From: Paenibacillus_G filicis
GTDB lineage: Bacteria; Bacillota; Bacilli; Paenibacillales; NBRC-103111
Direction of reading: 5' to 3'
Assembly (NCBI RefSeq): GCF_038070315.1
Contig: NZ_JBBPCC010000015.1
Location: 124,001-188,000, forward strand
DNA: 64,000 nucleotides
Part shown: in pieces, positions 51,929 through 61,409 of the stretch
Layout of the letters: the number at the start of each line of letters is the position of its first letter
Position numbering within the stretch: the first letter of the stretch is position 1
Made by a program: the position numbers and the translations under genes
The notes under the pieces: generated by a model
Told to the model about the DNA's origin: nothing
What the model saw: only the letters and a program-made list of their open reading frames with translations
The model's database searches: none

Positions 51929-52812
51929 GCTTCCACCTCCCGGTTTTTCATGATGCGGAGCTGGATGAGCGTAATCAGGAAGACGATCAGGAATAACAGC
52001 ATCGCCTTGGCGCTAGCGTAGCCGTACCGGCTGTGCAGCTTGAACGCTTCCTCCATAATGTTCAGCGCGATGACCTGGGTAGATCTGCCCGGTCCCCCGC
52101 CGGTCAAGGCAAAGACAGCCTCGAATACCTTGAAGGAGTTGTTCAGCGTGAGAAAAATACCGATGGTCAGCGCCGGGTAGATCAGCGGCAGCGTCACATG
52201 GCGGAAAATCTCTCCCGCATTCGCTCCGTCGATCATCGCCGCTTCCTTGAGCGACTGGGGAACCCCCTGCAAGGCGGCCATGTAGATGACCATCAAGTAG
52301 CCGACCCCGCCCCATAAGGATAAGATTAAAATAGAATAAAAGGAAGTATTCGGATCGCCGATCCAGGACCGGTCCAGAAACGGCATACCCCAATGAATCG
52401 CTACATAAGGAAGCACCTTCGTAAAAATAAACAGCCACATAAACCCGCCGATGATCATGCTGATCATGTTCGGCATGAAGAAGATCGTCCGAAACCAGGC
52501 TTTGCTTCTTCCCCTCGTCTCGACGAGCACCGCCAGCGCAATAGCGATCACATTCTGCAGCACGACCATGAACAACACATATTTGAGCGTAAACTTTAGC
52601 GAATCCAGGAAAACCGGATCATCCGTCAGCGCCTCCACGTAATTAGCGAATCCGACCCAGCTATAGTGCGGATTCAAGCCGTTCCAATCCGTCAGGCTGT
52701 ACCAGACGCCCCCGAAAGCGGGGGCGAGGGTGAATACAGCATAGAAGAGCAGAGCCGGCGCGACGAAGGCAAGCAGGATGATCGAGGATTTCCACTTTCT
52801 AGTCCATCCCAT
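51925..52812 (-). CDS. MalF-type sugar ABC permease (unit 3)
   Basis: The 295-residue protein has six membrane helices, EAA motif LKEAAMIDGANAGEIFRHVTLPLIYPALT (about 195-225), and the periplasmic segment FVGF-like YSWVGFANYVEALTDDPVFLDSL. GGGAGG lies about 7 bases before the ATG. It is 36 bases behind the binding protein gene and overlaps the next permease by 4 bases. Confidence 0.93.
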   Translation of the reverse strand: MGWTRKWKSSIILLAFVAPALLFYAVFTLAPAFGGVWYSLTDWNGLNPHYSWVGFANYVEALTDDPVFLDSLKFTLKYVLFMVVLQNVIAIALAVLVETRGRSKAWFRTIFFMPNMISMIIGGFMWLFIFTKVLPYVAIHWGMPFLDRSWIGDPNTSFYSILILSLWGGVGYLMVIYMAALQGVPQSLKEAAMIDGANAGEIFRHVTLPLIYPALTIGIFLTLNNSFKVFEAVFALTGGGPGRSTQVIALNIMEEAFKLHSRYGYASAKAMLLFLIVFLITLIQLRIMKNREVEA

Positions 52813-52848
52813 CCGATGACCTCCCTAGAGCGGTAGCTACCTGCCTAT

Positions 52849-54141
52849 TTACTTGCTGGCTTTGATCGCATTCGCCCATGTTTTATCCAGGGCCTTGATC
52901 AAGTCATCCTTCGTCACGTTTTTCGCATAATAGCTTTGAAGCAGCTTGGCCGTTTCATCAGTCACCCCGTTCGGCAGCGACAGATCCAGGTAAGCCTTGC
53001 CTTTGGACACATAGCTGCTCGCTTCGGTCACCCAAGGGAACGTCTCATACTTATGAATGTCGGCTACCGGGTTGAACTTGAGCTCCTGGAACAGCGGCGG
53101 GGAGGCTTTATCGTCCAGCACATAGTTGAGCAGATCCAGCGCGACCTCCTTATTCTTGCTCGTCGAGGAAACGGCCAGCGAGGTCGAGGTCGCCAGATTG
53201 ATCATCGTGCCAGCCGGATTGTTGCTCACCGGGAGCGGCGCCACACCGAACTCGGCGTTCGGGTTCGCCTTCAGAATCGATTCCGCCTGCCACGGTCCTT
53301 GTACCCACATCGCGGCTTTGCCGTTCGCAAAATCGCTCGAACCGGCTGCGCTGCCTACCTCGAACGGCTTATCCGTTCCGTTGGCCATAATCAAATCAAT
53401 GATATTGAAGACATCCTTCACATCGCCATAGGAGGCCTGACCCTTATTCATCTTGTCCACCCAGTCCGGATGCTCCGAGGACACGATGCCGCCAAGCGAA
53501 AGCGCCATCATCAATTGCGGAATCCAAGCTTCCTGGAAGGACAATTCGAACGGAGTAACCTTGCTCGCCTTGAGCTTCTCTACAACCGCTTTCATTTCAT
53601 CCAGCGTTTGGGGAGGCGTCAGTCCGAGATCCTTGAACATTTTCTTATTGTAAAGATAGCCCCAAGACAAGCTCTCCAGCGGAAGAGCGGCGACCTTGCC
53701 GTCATACGTCACGGTTTTCCTTACGCTCTCATAAATCTTCGGCACGAACGGCTGATTGGACAGATCGGCCAGATAACCGGCCTTGGAGTAAGTCGGAATA
53801 TCGGCGATCGCATGAAGCGTGAACAGATCCGGCGCATCCCCCGAAGCCAGTCTCGTCTGAAGAATTTGCTTGGCCTGATCGGGATTCGGCATTTCCAGCT
53901 TGATTGTCACATCGATGTTCTTCTCAGCCTTCTGCTTCTGCTTGAACTGCTCGAAATACTTATCGAACTGGTCCTTGAACCGCGGAAAGCTCATAAATAC
54001 CTTCAGCTCTACTTTTTTGGCAGCCGCGGCCTGTTCGCCAGAAGCGGGGGCCGCCGATTTCTCTGTGGTGCCGGAAGCTCCGCAGCCGGCGGCAGCCAGG
54101 GCCAGACTTGAGGTCAATAATAAAGCGAGCGCTTTCTTCAT
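52849..54141 (-). CDS. Sugar-binding lipoprotein (unit 3)
   Basis: The 430-residue protein has a lipoprotein signal with lipobox AAGC (Cys at about 20), a short linker, and a family 1 binding fold (FSQ-like FKQKQKAEKNIDVTIKLEMP, DLFTLHAIADIPTYSKAGYLADL, GKAAMWVQGPWQAESIL). GGGGA sits about 8 bases before the ATG. It heads the transport operon of unit 3. The promoter region contains tandem copies of a motif shared with the kinase promoter (54214-54253). Confidence 0.93.
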   Translation of the reverse strand: MKKALALLLTSSLALAAAGCGASGTTEKSAAPASGEQAAAAKKVELKVFMSFPRFKDQFDKYFEQFKQKQKAEKNIDVTIKLEMPNPDQAKQILQTRLASGDAPDLFTLHAIADIPTYSKAGYLADLSNQPFVPKIYESVRKTVTYDGKVAALPLESLSWGYLYNKKMFKDLGLTPPQTLDEMKAVVEKLKASKVTPFELSFQEAWIPQLMMALSLGGIVSSEHPDWVDKMNKGQASYGDVKDVFNIIDLIMANGTDKPFEVGSAAGSSDFANGKAAMWVQGPWQAESILKANPNAEFGVAPLPVSNNPAGTMINLATSTSLAVSSTSKNKEVALDLLNYVLDDKASPPLFQELKFNPVADIHKYETFPWVTEASSYVSKGKAYLDLSLPNGVTDETAKLLQSYYAKNVTKDDLIKALDKTWANAIKASK

Positions 54142-54185
54142 TTTGTCAATCCCCTTTGTCAGTCGTATAGTTCGTTACAGCTCTA

Positions 54186-54253
54186 AGTATAGGGGGATAG
54201 CGGACCGCATTCATTTGACAAGTTTAGCATCCTGTTTTGAAACATATTGATGT
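54186..54253 (-). promoter_or_regulatory. Regulated promoter of unit 3 transport operon
   Basis: On the minus strand the motif ACATCAATATGTTTCAAA (54236-54253) is followed by a weaker copy at 54214-54232 and then a -10 TATACT (54186-54191). No good -35 is present. The same motif stands tandemly upstream of the kinase gene (57189-57230). Tandem sites abutting the -35 are typical for AraC-type activators. Confidence 0.6.
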
Positions 54254-54257
54254 CAGC

Positions 54258-55349
54258 CTACTCCTCCTTGCGCAGATCTCCGGGCGTAATTCCGAAGTGC
54301 TTCTTAAATACCCGGTAGAAATACGTCAGATCGGCGTAGCCTGTCAGCTCAGCCACATGCTTGATCGAATAGCCTTGCTCCACGATCAGCTCCCTCGCCC
54401 GCTCCATGCGTCTGCGGTGCAAGTAATCGGTCAAGTTCTCGCCGGCCGAAGCTTTGAACAACCGGCTCAAATGCTCCTTGCTGACGAAAAATTGCTGAGC
54501 GATCGTTTCCAGCGAGATGGGTTCGCCATAATGCTTGTCGATATAGGCCTGGATCGCGGCGATAGATAGACTTCCCCGGCTTCTGCGGAGCAGCTCCGCC
54601 TCCCTGATCGCAATCACATAGAGGGAACCCAGCTCGTTCATCGCTTGTGTAATACTGGACCATTCGGTGACAGATACGGCGGACGGGTCACGCGCATAGT
54701 CGGAGCTCAGTCCGTTCTCCGCGAGAAACTCCTGCAGCATCAGGATAAAATCATACGCGAGCTGGGGAATCATTCCCTTCTGCCTCTCCGGGGTGAGCGT
54801 CTCCGTCAGTTCCTGCTGCAGCTTAAGGAAGGCTTGCTCGACTCCACCCGCCTGGAACTCTCTCATGAGGGCATACACTTGGCGCTTCGTGGCCAAATAC
54901 CCGTTCAGCAGAGCGCTGTCGGCAAATAAGAACGGTTCCCCGGCATCATCAGCGCCGTCATAACGAGAGGCTGCCTCTCTCAGCTCGGCCAGACAACGGG
55001 ATAAAGCACCCAGCAATTCATCCGCATCGATCGGCTTCAGCAAATACTCAACGGCACGCGAACGGATCGCTTGCTTCAGATACGGCCAATCATCATAACC
55101 ACTCATCACGATAATTTTAATCTCGGGATATTGATCGTTCAACTGCTGGAGCAGCTCCACACCGTCGATCCCGGGCATGCGCATATCCGTGATGATAATA
55201 TGCGGAGACAGCTCATCCGCCAGGCGCAGCCCTTCCCTGCCGTCCTCCGCTTCTCCAGCTTGCTGCAGCCCCAGGGACTCCCAGGGAACAAGGGTTTTCA
55301 CCACTTGCCGGGACCACGGCTCATCGTCAATAATCAGTACATTATACAT
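54258..55349 (-). CDS. AraC-type response regulator (unit 3)
   Basis: The 363-residue protein has a receiver domain (YNVLIIDDEPWSRQVV, phospho-Asp in IIITDMRMPGIDG at about 55, Lys in LLKPIDADEL at about 104), a shorter linker than in the other two regulators, and an AraC HTH at about 265-360 (FFVSKEHLSRLFKASAGENLTDYLHRRRME and AELTGYADLTYFYRVFKKHFGITPGDLR). I start at the ATG at 55349, with AGGAGG about 12 bases upstream. It follows the kinase gene. Confidence 0.92.
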   Translation of the reverse strand: MYNVLIIDDEPWSRQVVKTLVPWESLGLQQAGEAEDGREGLRLADELSPHIIITDMRMPGIDGVELLQQLNDQYPEIKIIVMSGYDDWPYLKQAIRSRAVEYLLKPIDADELLGALSRCLAELREAASRYDGADDAGEPFLFADSALLNGYLATKRQVYALMREFQAGGVEQAFLKLQQELTETLTPERQKGMIPQLAYDFILMLQEFLAENGLSSDYARDPSAVSVTEWSSITQAMNELGSLYVIAIREAELLRRSRGSLSIAAIQAYIDKHYGEPISLETIAQQFFVSKEHLSRLFKASAGENLTDYLHRRRMERARELIVEQGYSIKHVAELTGYADLTYFYRVFKKHFGITPGDLRKEE

Positions 55350-55366
55350 GGCAGCGTCTTGCCTCC

Positions 55367-57112
55367 TTAACAAGGAATCACAGCAACAACCAAGGTGCCG
55401 CTATCTGGCGTGCTGAATAGCCGGACTCCATAGGAGGGTCCGAAGCTCAGCTTGAGCCTGGCATCTACATTGTGCAGGCCGATCCCTTTCCTCCTGCCTT
55501 CCCTTCTCTGAGCAGGAGCCGTCTTCTTCAGCAGCTCCTCCGAGAGCTCACGGCGCAGCCGCAGGAGCACCTCGCGCTCCATGCCCATGCCTTCGTCCTT
55601 GACCATTAGCAGCACCCGGCCTCCGACCCGCCGCACACGAATCTCCAGCCTCCAGGCTCCTTCCCTCCTCTGCAGACCATGCTCGAAGGCATTCTCCACG
55701 ATTGGCTGCAGCGTAAACTTGGGCAGCCTGCTCTCGAGTGCCCGCTCATCGACCGCCAGCGAAATGGTGCAGCGCCCTACAAAACGGTGCTCCTGAATGA
55801 ACAAATAGTTGCGCGTATGCTTCAATTCTTCCTCTAGAGACACCATGTCCTCATCCGAGCCGATCGAATACCGGATCAAATCGCCGAATACGTGAATGAT
55901 TTTATAAATTTCCGGCGCATTCTTCCCCAGCGCCATCCCGCCGATCAAGTGAAGCGTATTATACATAAAATGGGGGTTGATCTGCGCTTGTAAAGCCATA
56001 AGCTGCGCATTCTTTACTTCGATCTGGTGCTGGTATTCCCCCTCGATCAATTCCTTGATCCGCCTCATCATGGAATTGTACCCGGTTTCCAGAAGACCGA
56101 TTTCATCGCGGTTCTGCACCGTCTTCATCTCGAAGCTATGGACGTGGGCTAACCGCATCTCGCGCGCGAGACTGACGATCGGACGGCTAATCCTCAGCGA
56201 CACGAGAATCGATAAGAGCAGGGACGCCAGAGCAAAGGCTGCTCCTGTCAGCAAACCCGCCCGGATCGTAGCGTTAGCGCTCTGATTGATAGTGGAAACC
56301 GGAATAGCCTTGATTACCGTAAGCGGTCCATCCGACACCTTCTTGGCGAAATACAAATAATTGTGCCCCCGCTCAGCGAATAGCTCAGCATCAGGCAGCT
56401 GCAGAGTCTTCAGATAACTCGCCAGCTCATCGGTGACATCCAGCGTTGTCGAGCCGGACAGCAGCTCGCCCTCATCATTAAGCAGAAACACTGAGCTATC
56501 GGCCTCCGACCTCAGGATCGAGCCGACCTCCTCCCACACCTCCTTGTTGATACGGGCCGAGATTCCGCCCAGCAGCTTGCGGTCCTCGAAGCGATTGATG
56601 CTATGGAAAGCATAGATTCCGCTGCTGGTTTGCTTGAAGTACATATTGACCGGCGCCCGCCGGATACGGCTCCAGGCTTCGTCCTCCAGATCGGATAGCG
56701 GGAAGCTTTCGTTACTGGAGAATTTCACATCATAGGCCCGCTTCAGCTGCTCCAGATAAAGCGTGACCTGATCAAACTTGCGCGAGTTGGCATAAAAGAC
56801 CGAGGTCAGTGTTTGCCAAACGACATTCTGACTGCGAAACTGCACGCCAATGTCCGGACTTTCCAGCTCCTGGGCAGCCGTCATTAGCGTCTGATTGATC
56901 TGCAGCGTATAGAAAAGAACATCCACCTGCTCAATCAATTCGGTTAAGTACTGGTCCGCCCACCTCATACGGGACTCATTCGCGCTGAAAATCTCTTTTT
57001 CCACCGAAGCTCTCATATTCTTGGTGGCTATCCAGGTGACCGTGACAACGGGCAGCGTCGTCAGCAATATCATAAGGATCATGAGCCGGAACCGGATGCT
57101 CATATGCTTCAT
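55367..57112 (-). CDS. YesM-like sensor histidine kinase (unit 3)
   Basis: The 581-residue protein has membrane segments near 10-28 and 275-300, an extracytoplasmic sensor between, a HAMP region, His box LMALQAQINPHFMYNTLHLIGGMALG, and an ATPase domain with MVKDEGMGM and GIGLHNVDARLKL. GGGGGAG lies about 8 bases upstream of the ATG at 57112. The regulator gene follows 17 bases behind. Two tandem copies of the unit 3 motif are located 77-118 bases upstream, suggesting autoregulation. Confidence 0.92.
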   Translation of the reverse strand: MKHMSIRFRLMILMILLTTLPVVTVTWIATKNMRASVEKEIFSANESRMRWADQYLTELIEQVDVLFYTLQINQTLMTAAQELESPDIGVQFRSQNVVWQTLTSVFYANSRKFDQVTLYLEQLKRAYDVKFSSNESFPLSDLEDEAWSRIRRAPVNMYFKQTSSGIYAFHSINRFEDRKLLGGISARINKEVWEEVGSILRSEADSSVFLLNDEGELLSGSTTLDVTDELASYLKTLQLPDAELFAERGHNYLYFAKKVSDGPLTVIKAIPVSTINQSANATIRAGLLTGAAFALASLLLSILVSLRISRPIVSLAREMRLAHVHSFEMKTVQNRDEIGLLETGYNSMMRRIKELIEGEYQHQIEVKNAQLMALQAQINPHFMYNTLHLIGGMALGKNAPEIYKIIHVFGDLIRYSIGSDEDMVSLEEELKHTRNYLFIQEHRFVGRCTISLAVDERALESRLPKFTLQPIVENAFEHGLQRREGAWRLEIRVRRVGGRVLLMVKDEGMGMEREVLLRLRRELSEELLKKTAPAQRREGRRKGIGLHNVDARLKLSFGPSYGVRLFSTPDSGTLVVAVIPC

Positions 57113-57188
57113 TGTCAGGCTCCCCCTATGCAGATCCGTCTTTTTATTATGTATTCGGTTTCAAAAACCATACCTCCTCCTACGCGAA

Positions 57189-57230
57189 TTTGAATCATAT
57201 TGATGTTAAGCATTGAAAGATATTGATAGG
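57189..57230 (-). promoter_or_regulatory. Tandem AraC-type operator upstream of the unit 3 kinase
   Basis: The minus strand has CTATCAATATCTTTCAATG and, 24 bases further, ACATCAATATGATTCAAAT. The second is identical in 17 of 18 bases to the motif at 54236-54253 before the transport operon. Confidence 0.6.
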
Positions 57231-57300
57231 GAACTCCATGAAGCTTCTGACTTCGCCATCTCGATGAGTTGTGGAGCCATGTGCGGCCAAGTAATCAAAA

Positions 57301-57335
57301 AGCCCGCAAATGGCCGCGAGAGCCATGTACGGGCT
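57301..57335 (-). terminator. Terminator of trhO
   Basis: Arms AGCCCGCAAATGGC and GCCATGTACGGGCT (two mismatches) with a 7-base loop are followed on the minus strand by TTTTTG, 62 bases after the stop. Confidence 0.85.
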
Positions 57336-57396
57336 ATACAGATACAGAACACTTTTACAATAACTCCGCCTTAAATCACGAAATGAAGGGGTGCTT

Positions 57397-58299
57397 TTAT
57401 CCTTTCGTTGCCGCAGCTGAAGGGGACGCGCATGCCTCCGAGCAATAACCATGATGAACGTCATCACACGCTTCACAGCAAATATGCTGCAGGTGACAAG
57501 TATCCTCTGCACAATTGATATATCGCTCCGAGGGGCTGCCGCAATGATGGCATTGTCCGACGACAACGGCTTCATCCGTGTGATTGATCGGCACGGATAT
57601 CCGTTCATCAAACACATAGCATTTGCCATCGAAAAGCCTGCCTTGCACGTCAGGATCTTTTCCGTAGGTGACAATGCCGCCATCTAACTGATAAACTTCC
57701 TGGAAGCCTTGCTGCAGCAGATAGCCGCTCAATTTCTCACAGCGAATCCCACCTGTGCAATACGTCAGAATGGGCTTGTTTTTAAATTCGCTCATATGTT
57801 CATCTATCCACTCCGGAAATTCCCGGAAGGAATCGACATCCGGTCGAATGGAATTGCGGAAATGCCCGAGGTCGTATTCATAGCCGGAACGTCCATCTAG
57901 CACGATGACATCGTCCCGCTGAAGCTGTTCATAGAACTGCTTGGGACTCAGGCGCTCACCACTGAGGACATTGGGATCGAGTTCATCTTCAACCCTAAAC
58001 GTAACCAATTCTTTTTTGTAACGAACAAATATTTTCTTGAACGCATGTTCATCTGCCTCATCCACTTTAAACACCATATCAGCAAATAAAGGATTCTGAC
58101 GTAAATCATGCATGTACTGCTCGGTTTGCTCAGCCGTACCGGATAGCGTTCCATTAATGCCTTCATCTGCAATTAAGATACGGCCCTTGACTCCCAGCTC
58201 CTTGCAATAAGCTAGATGCTCCTGACTAAACTGCTCAGCATCGGGAAGCTTTACGAATTTATAAAATAGCAGAACAAAGTATTTGGATTCGGAATTCAT
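57397..58299 (-). CDS. trhO: tRNA uridine(34) hydroxylase TrhO (YceA-type rhodanese)
   Basis: The 300-residue protein has an N-terminal acylphosphatase-like domain (LLFYKFVKLPDAEQFSQEH and KGRILIADEGINGTLSG, about 10-55), then a rhodanese domain (about 125-225) with VIVLDGRSGYEYDLGHFRNSI and the catalytic Cys in LTYCTGGIRCEKLSGYLLQQGF at about 180, and a C-terminal Cys-rich zinc-binding region (CHHCGSPSERYINCAEDTCH). TrhO hydroxylates U34 of tRNAs to ho5U without oxygen needs beyond O2-derived hydroxyl. Single gene, followed by a terminator. Confidence 0.94.
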   Translation of the reverse strand: MNSESKYFVLLFYKFVKLPDAEQFSQEHLAYCKELGVKGRILIADEGINGTLSGTAEQTEQYMHDLRQNPLFADMVFKVDEADEHAFKKIFVRYKKELVTFRVEDELDPNVLSGERLSPKQFYEQLQRDDVIVLDGRSGYEYDLGHFRNSIRPDVDSFREFPEWIDEHMSEFKNKPILTYCTGGIRCEKLSGYLLQQGFQEVYQLDGGIVTYGKDPDVQGRLFDGKCYVFDERISVPINHTDEAVVVGQCHHCGSPSERYINCAEDTCHLQHICCEACDDVHHGYCSEACASPSAAATKG

Positions 58300-58463
58300 A
58301 AACTCACCTATTCATTAGAAATATTTTCATGACTAAATATATATTTATCTATAAAAAGTATTGTATCACAATCTAACAGGTTGGCAAGAGGATCGTACGT
58401 GAGTGAAAGGTACAATTCTATGTCCGTCTCGGCAGAACTGAACCTCTTGGTTAAAGCAAAAAG

Positions 58464-58504
58464 AAACGGCCTCAGTCCGATGACATTCAGAACTAGGGCC
58501 GCTT
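58464..58504 (-). terminator. Terminator of the iron uptake operon
   Basis: Arms AAACGGCCTCAG and CTAGGGCCGCTT (three mismatches) are followed on the minus strand by TTTCTTTTTGC, 10 bases after the ATPase gene. Confidence 0.7.
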
Positions 58505-58513
58505 CATCTTATT

Positions 58514-59347
58514 CTATTCTTTAACCTGTCTGCTAAACGGAGATTCTTGTACATGATGACGCCCCCAGGGCACGACTAAAGGCGATCCTGATAGCGGGTC
58601 CTGAATGACCGTACAGTTCAACCCGAAGATTTCGTTGATCCGTGCGCTGGTGATGACTTCCGTCGGCGTCCCTTCGGCCACTAGCCTGCCCTCGCGCAGC
58701 GCGAAGACATGATCGGCATAACGCGCCGACAGGTTGATATCATGAAGCACCATCACGATGGTCGTCCCCTGCTTGCGGTTCAGGTCTGTTAGCAGGTCCA
58801 GAATTTCTACCTGGTACGTGATATCCAGAAAGGTCGTGGGCTCGTCCAGAAACAGAATATCCGTTTGCTGGGCAAGCGCCATAGCAATCCATACCCGCTG
58901 CCGCTGACCGCCTGACAGTTCGTCCATATGCTGATTGGCATACGGAGTAATATTCATCATCTGCATAGCTTCGGCTACAGCTTCATAATCCTTTTTGGTC
59001 CAGCCGCCAAGCCAAGTCTGATGGGGAAATCTGCCTCGGCCCACCAGGTCTGCGACTGTAATCCCCTCCGGTACAATCGGAGATTGCGGCAGAAGGCCTA
59101 CCACTTTGGCAAACTTCCTCGGCGACATGCCTCCAATTGCTTCCTGGTCGATCGTGATCGTGCCGGAGATCGGCTTGATGAGTCTGGCCAATGTTTTGAG
59201 CAGCGTCGACTTTCCACAGCCATTAGACCCCATGATGACGCTGATCTTATGACTGGGGATGGTGAGGTCTATGCCATGAATAATCGCTTGATGGTCATAG
59301 CCGGTAACCAGCTGCTGCGCTTGAAATAGATGTGTCGGTTTCATCAT
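58514..59347 (-). CDS. ABC transporter ATPase, iron-siderophore uptake (FecE/FhuC-like)
   Basis: The 277-residue protein has Walker A GSNGCGKST (about 40), the Q-loop LPQSP, signature LSGGQRQRVWIAMAL (about 143) and Walker B DILFLDEPTTFLD (about 167), with the switch His in VLHDINLSARYADH. The sequence is typical of FecE/FepC-type ATPases. The ATG at 59347 overlaps the permease stop (ATGATGA), so the long open frame upstream is chance. It energises the two FecCD-type permeases. Confidence 0.95.
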   Translation of the reverse strand: MMKPTHLFQAQQLVTGYDHQAIIHGIDLTIPSHKISVIMGSNGCGKSTLLKTLARLIKPISGTITIDQEAIGGMSPRKFAKVVGLLPQSPIVPEGITVADLVGRGRFPHQTWLGGWTKKDYEAVAEAMQMMNITPYANQHMDELSGGQRQRVWIAMALAQQTDILFLDEPTTFLDITYQVEILDLLTDLNRKQGTTIVMVLHDINLSARYADHVFALREGRLVAEGTPTEVITSARINEIFGLNCTVIQDPLSGSPLVVPWGRHHVQESPFSRQVKE

Positions 59348-60375
59348 AGCTCTCCCTTTTGGTTCATTCGGATCAGCAAGTAGATCAGATACGGCGCTCC
59401 GAGCATCCCCGTGACGATGCCGACGGGGAATCGGGTCTCGAAAGCAAATTGTCCGATCAGATCGGCCGCTAATACCAAATTCACGCCAACAAGTCCCGCA
59501 GGAAGGATATTCGAGAAACCTTTGCCAACCAAACGATTGGCTATAGGTCCGGCCAGAAAGGAGACAAAGGCAATAGGCCCTGTTGTAGCCGTGGCAATCG
59601 CAATGATGAACACGGAGATCAAGATCAGCATCATGCGCGTTTTGTCCGTATTTATGCCCAGAGAAGATGCCGAATGCTCGCCAAGCTCCAGTAGACTCAG
59701 GTGCTTGCCCAACCCCATGAGGATGGGCGAGAGAACCAGCACAGCGATGATAAGCGGCGGCAGTTCCCGCATCTGCGAGCCGTTCAGACTGCCTCCGAGC
59801 CATCTCATCGCTGCCGGGATATCCGTCTGGGCGCTGATCAGAATCAGATAGGAGATGACGGCGTCCAGCATAGCCTGTATCCCGATACCGACCAGAATGA
59901 GTCTTCCAATCGAAAAGGCCCTGCCTCTGGACAATATGTACATCACCGTTACTGTCGCCAGACCGGCAACGATGGAAGCGGCAGATACAACAGCTCCGTT
60001 CGCATGCAGCACCGTGATGCAAAATACGGCAGCTGCACTAGAACCGGACGTAATCCCGATCACATTGGGATTGGCCAGCGGATTGCGCAGCATGGTCTGG
60101 AACGTGTACCCGGCAATACCAAAGGCGAATCCGGCAAACAGCCCAGCCAGCATTCTCGGCAGCCGTATCGTATGGACCGCAAAGGACGCTCCCTTGATCT
60201 GCTCACCAAGCAGCACCCGGGTGACATCTTGAATGGAATATATAGTGTTGCCGAGCAGAAGCATAGCGCAGCAGAGTGCGCATGCCAGTACGGCAAGCAA
60301 GGCGGTAACCAGCGCCCAGCGGCGGCGGCGCAAATACCTGCCCCTGCGAATCAAAGCTATCGTTTCATGGTTCAT
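59344..60375 (-). CDS. FecCD-type iron-siderophore ABC permease, second subunit
   Basis: The 343-residue protein has nine to ten membrane helices. Family landmarks are RLPRMLAGLFAGFAFGIAGYTFQTMLRNPLANPNVIGITSGSS (about 65-110) and LLELGEHSASSLGIN near 225, a coupling helix region. Its start overlaps the stop of the first permease by 4 bases. Confidence 0.95.
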   Translation of the reverse strand: MNHETIALIRRGRYLRRRRWALVTALLAVLACALCCAMLLLGNTIYSIQDVTRVLLGEQIKGASFAVHTIRLPRMLAGLFAGFAFGIAGYTFQTMLRNPLANPNVIGITSGSSAAAVFCITVLHANGAVVSAASIVAGLATVTVMYILSRGRAFSIGRLILVGIGIQAMLDAVISYLILISAQTDIPAAMRWLGGSLNGSQMRELPPLIIAVLVLSPILMGLGKHLSLLELGEHSASSLGINTDKTRMMLILISVFIIAIATATTGPIAFVSFLAGPIANRLVGKGFSNILPAGLVGVNLVLAADLIGQFAFETRFPVGIVTGMLGAPYLIYLLIRMNQKGEL

Positions 60376-61409
60376 AGTGATCGAACCTTCGATCTGATCG
60401 CCAGCAGGATAAGAATCGGAGCTCCTATAAAAGCTGTGACCACACCGACTTCCAGCTCGCCAGGTCTGCCGATTACCCTGCCGCATACATCGGATATCGT
60501 CAAGATTAGTGCCCCCGAAATTCCAGACATGGGGATCACATACCGCAGATCAGGGCCAAGAATCAGACGCATCACATGAGTCGCCAGTAGACCGACAAAA
60601 CCGATCGGGCCCGCCAGTGCTGTCGTTGCACCGCATAAGATGACGCCGGCAAAGGCGGCAATAAGTCTCAGCACCCCTGTTCGCACACCCAAACCCGCTG
60701 CAGCTTCATCTCCCAGCGCTAAGGCATTAAGCGCCGGGGCAGTCACGATCGCAATCAGAAGGCCCAGGATTAGAAACGGGGCAATCGTAGCGATCGCACC
60801 CCAAGAGCCGGACCCCACACTTCCTACTTGCCAAAATCTAAACTGATCCATCACATAAGCACGTGGCAGCATGATAGCGGCAACCATGGAAGACAGCGCG
60901 GCACTCGTTGCCGCGCCGGCCAGCACAAGCTTAATCGGTGTGGCTCCGCCCCGCCCCATCGACCCGATTCCGTACACAAATACCGCTGTCCCCCCGGCAC
61001 CCACAAGAGCAAGCCAGATGGAAGATCCCGCAGAGCTGACATTCAAAAAGGCCATTCCAGTTACGACAAACAAAGCAGCACCGGTATTGACGCCCAATAT
61101 ACTCGGATCGGCAATCGGATTGCGCGTCACGGATTGCATCAGCGCACCGGATACGCCAAGCGCTGCCCCGCAGCATAAACTAAACACCGTTCGTGAGATG
61201 CGCTTCCGAACGATATTGGCTTCATAGGAATCAACCTCCGGACGGAACAAGCCGTCCATCATTTCGGTAAACCCGATCCCTCGCGAGCCCAGCATCAGGG
61301 ATGCGGCTGCGCATACCACGAGCAAGACGATACTGCACAGCAGAATGAGCTTGAAGTGCTTGGGCACACCCCAATTTGGTTCGGGTATAGATGGCGCTGA
61401 ATGATTCAT
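60372..61409 (-). CDS. FecCD-type iron-siderophore ABC permease, first subunit
   Basis: The 345-residue protein has nine to ten membrane helices. RISRTVFSLCCGAALGVSGALMQSVTRNPIADPSILGVNTGAA (about 70-110) and LALGDEAAAGLGVRTG near 235 are characteristic. It overlaps the binding-protein gene by 4 bases (ATGA), and the next permease by 4 bases. Confidence 0.95.
   Translation of the reverse strand: MNHSAPSIPEPNWGVPKHFKLILLCSIVLLVVCAAASLMLGSRGIGFTEMMDGLFRPEVDSYEANIVRKRISRTVFSLCCGAALGVSGALMQSVTRNPIADPSILGVNTGAALFVVTGMAFLNVSSAGSSIWLALVGAGGTAVFVYGIGSMGRGGATPIKLVLAGAATSAALSSMVAAIMLPRAYVMDQFRFWQVGSVGSGSWGAIATIAPFLILGLLIAIVTAPALNALALGDEAAAGLGVRTGVLRLIAAFAGVILCGATTALAGPIGFVGLLATHVMRLILGPDLRYVIPMSGISGALILTISDVCGRVIGRPGELEVGVVTAFIGAPILILLAIRSKVRSL

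Noticed and set aside
52936..54111. 391-codon open frame on the plus strand
   Set aside because: It mirrors the unit 3 binding lipoprotein, is Arg/His/Leu-rich without domains and lacks a ribosome binding site.
59348..60022. N-terminal extension of the iron ABC ATPase frame
   Set aside because: The extension overlaps the permease gene in another frame and reads as low-complexity Arg/Ser/Gly-rich sequence; the ATPase starts at the coupled ATG at 59347.
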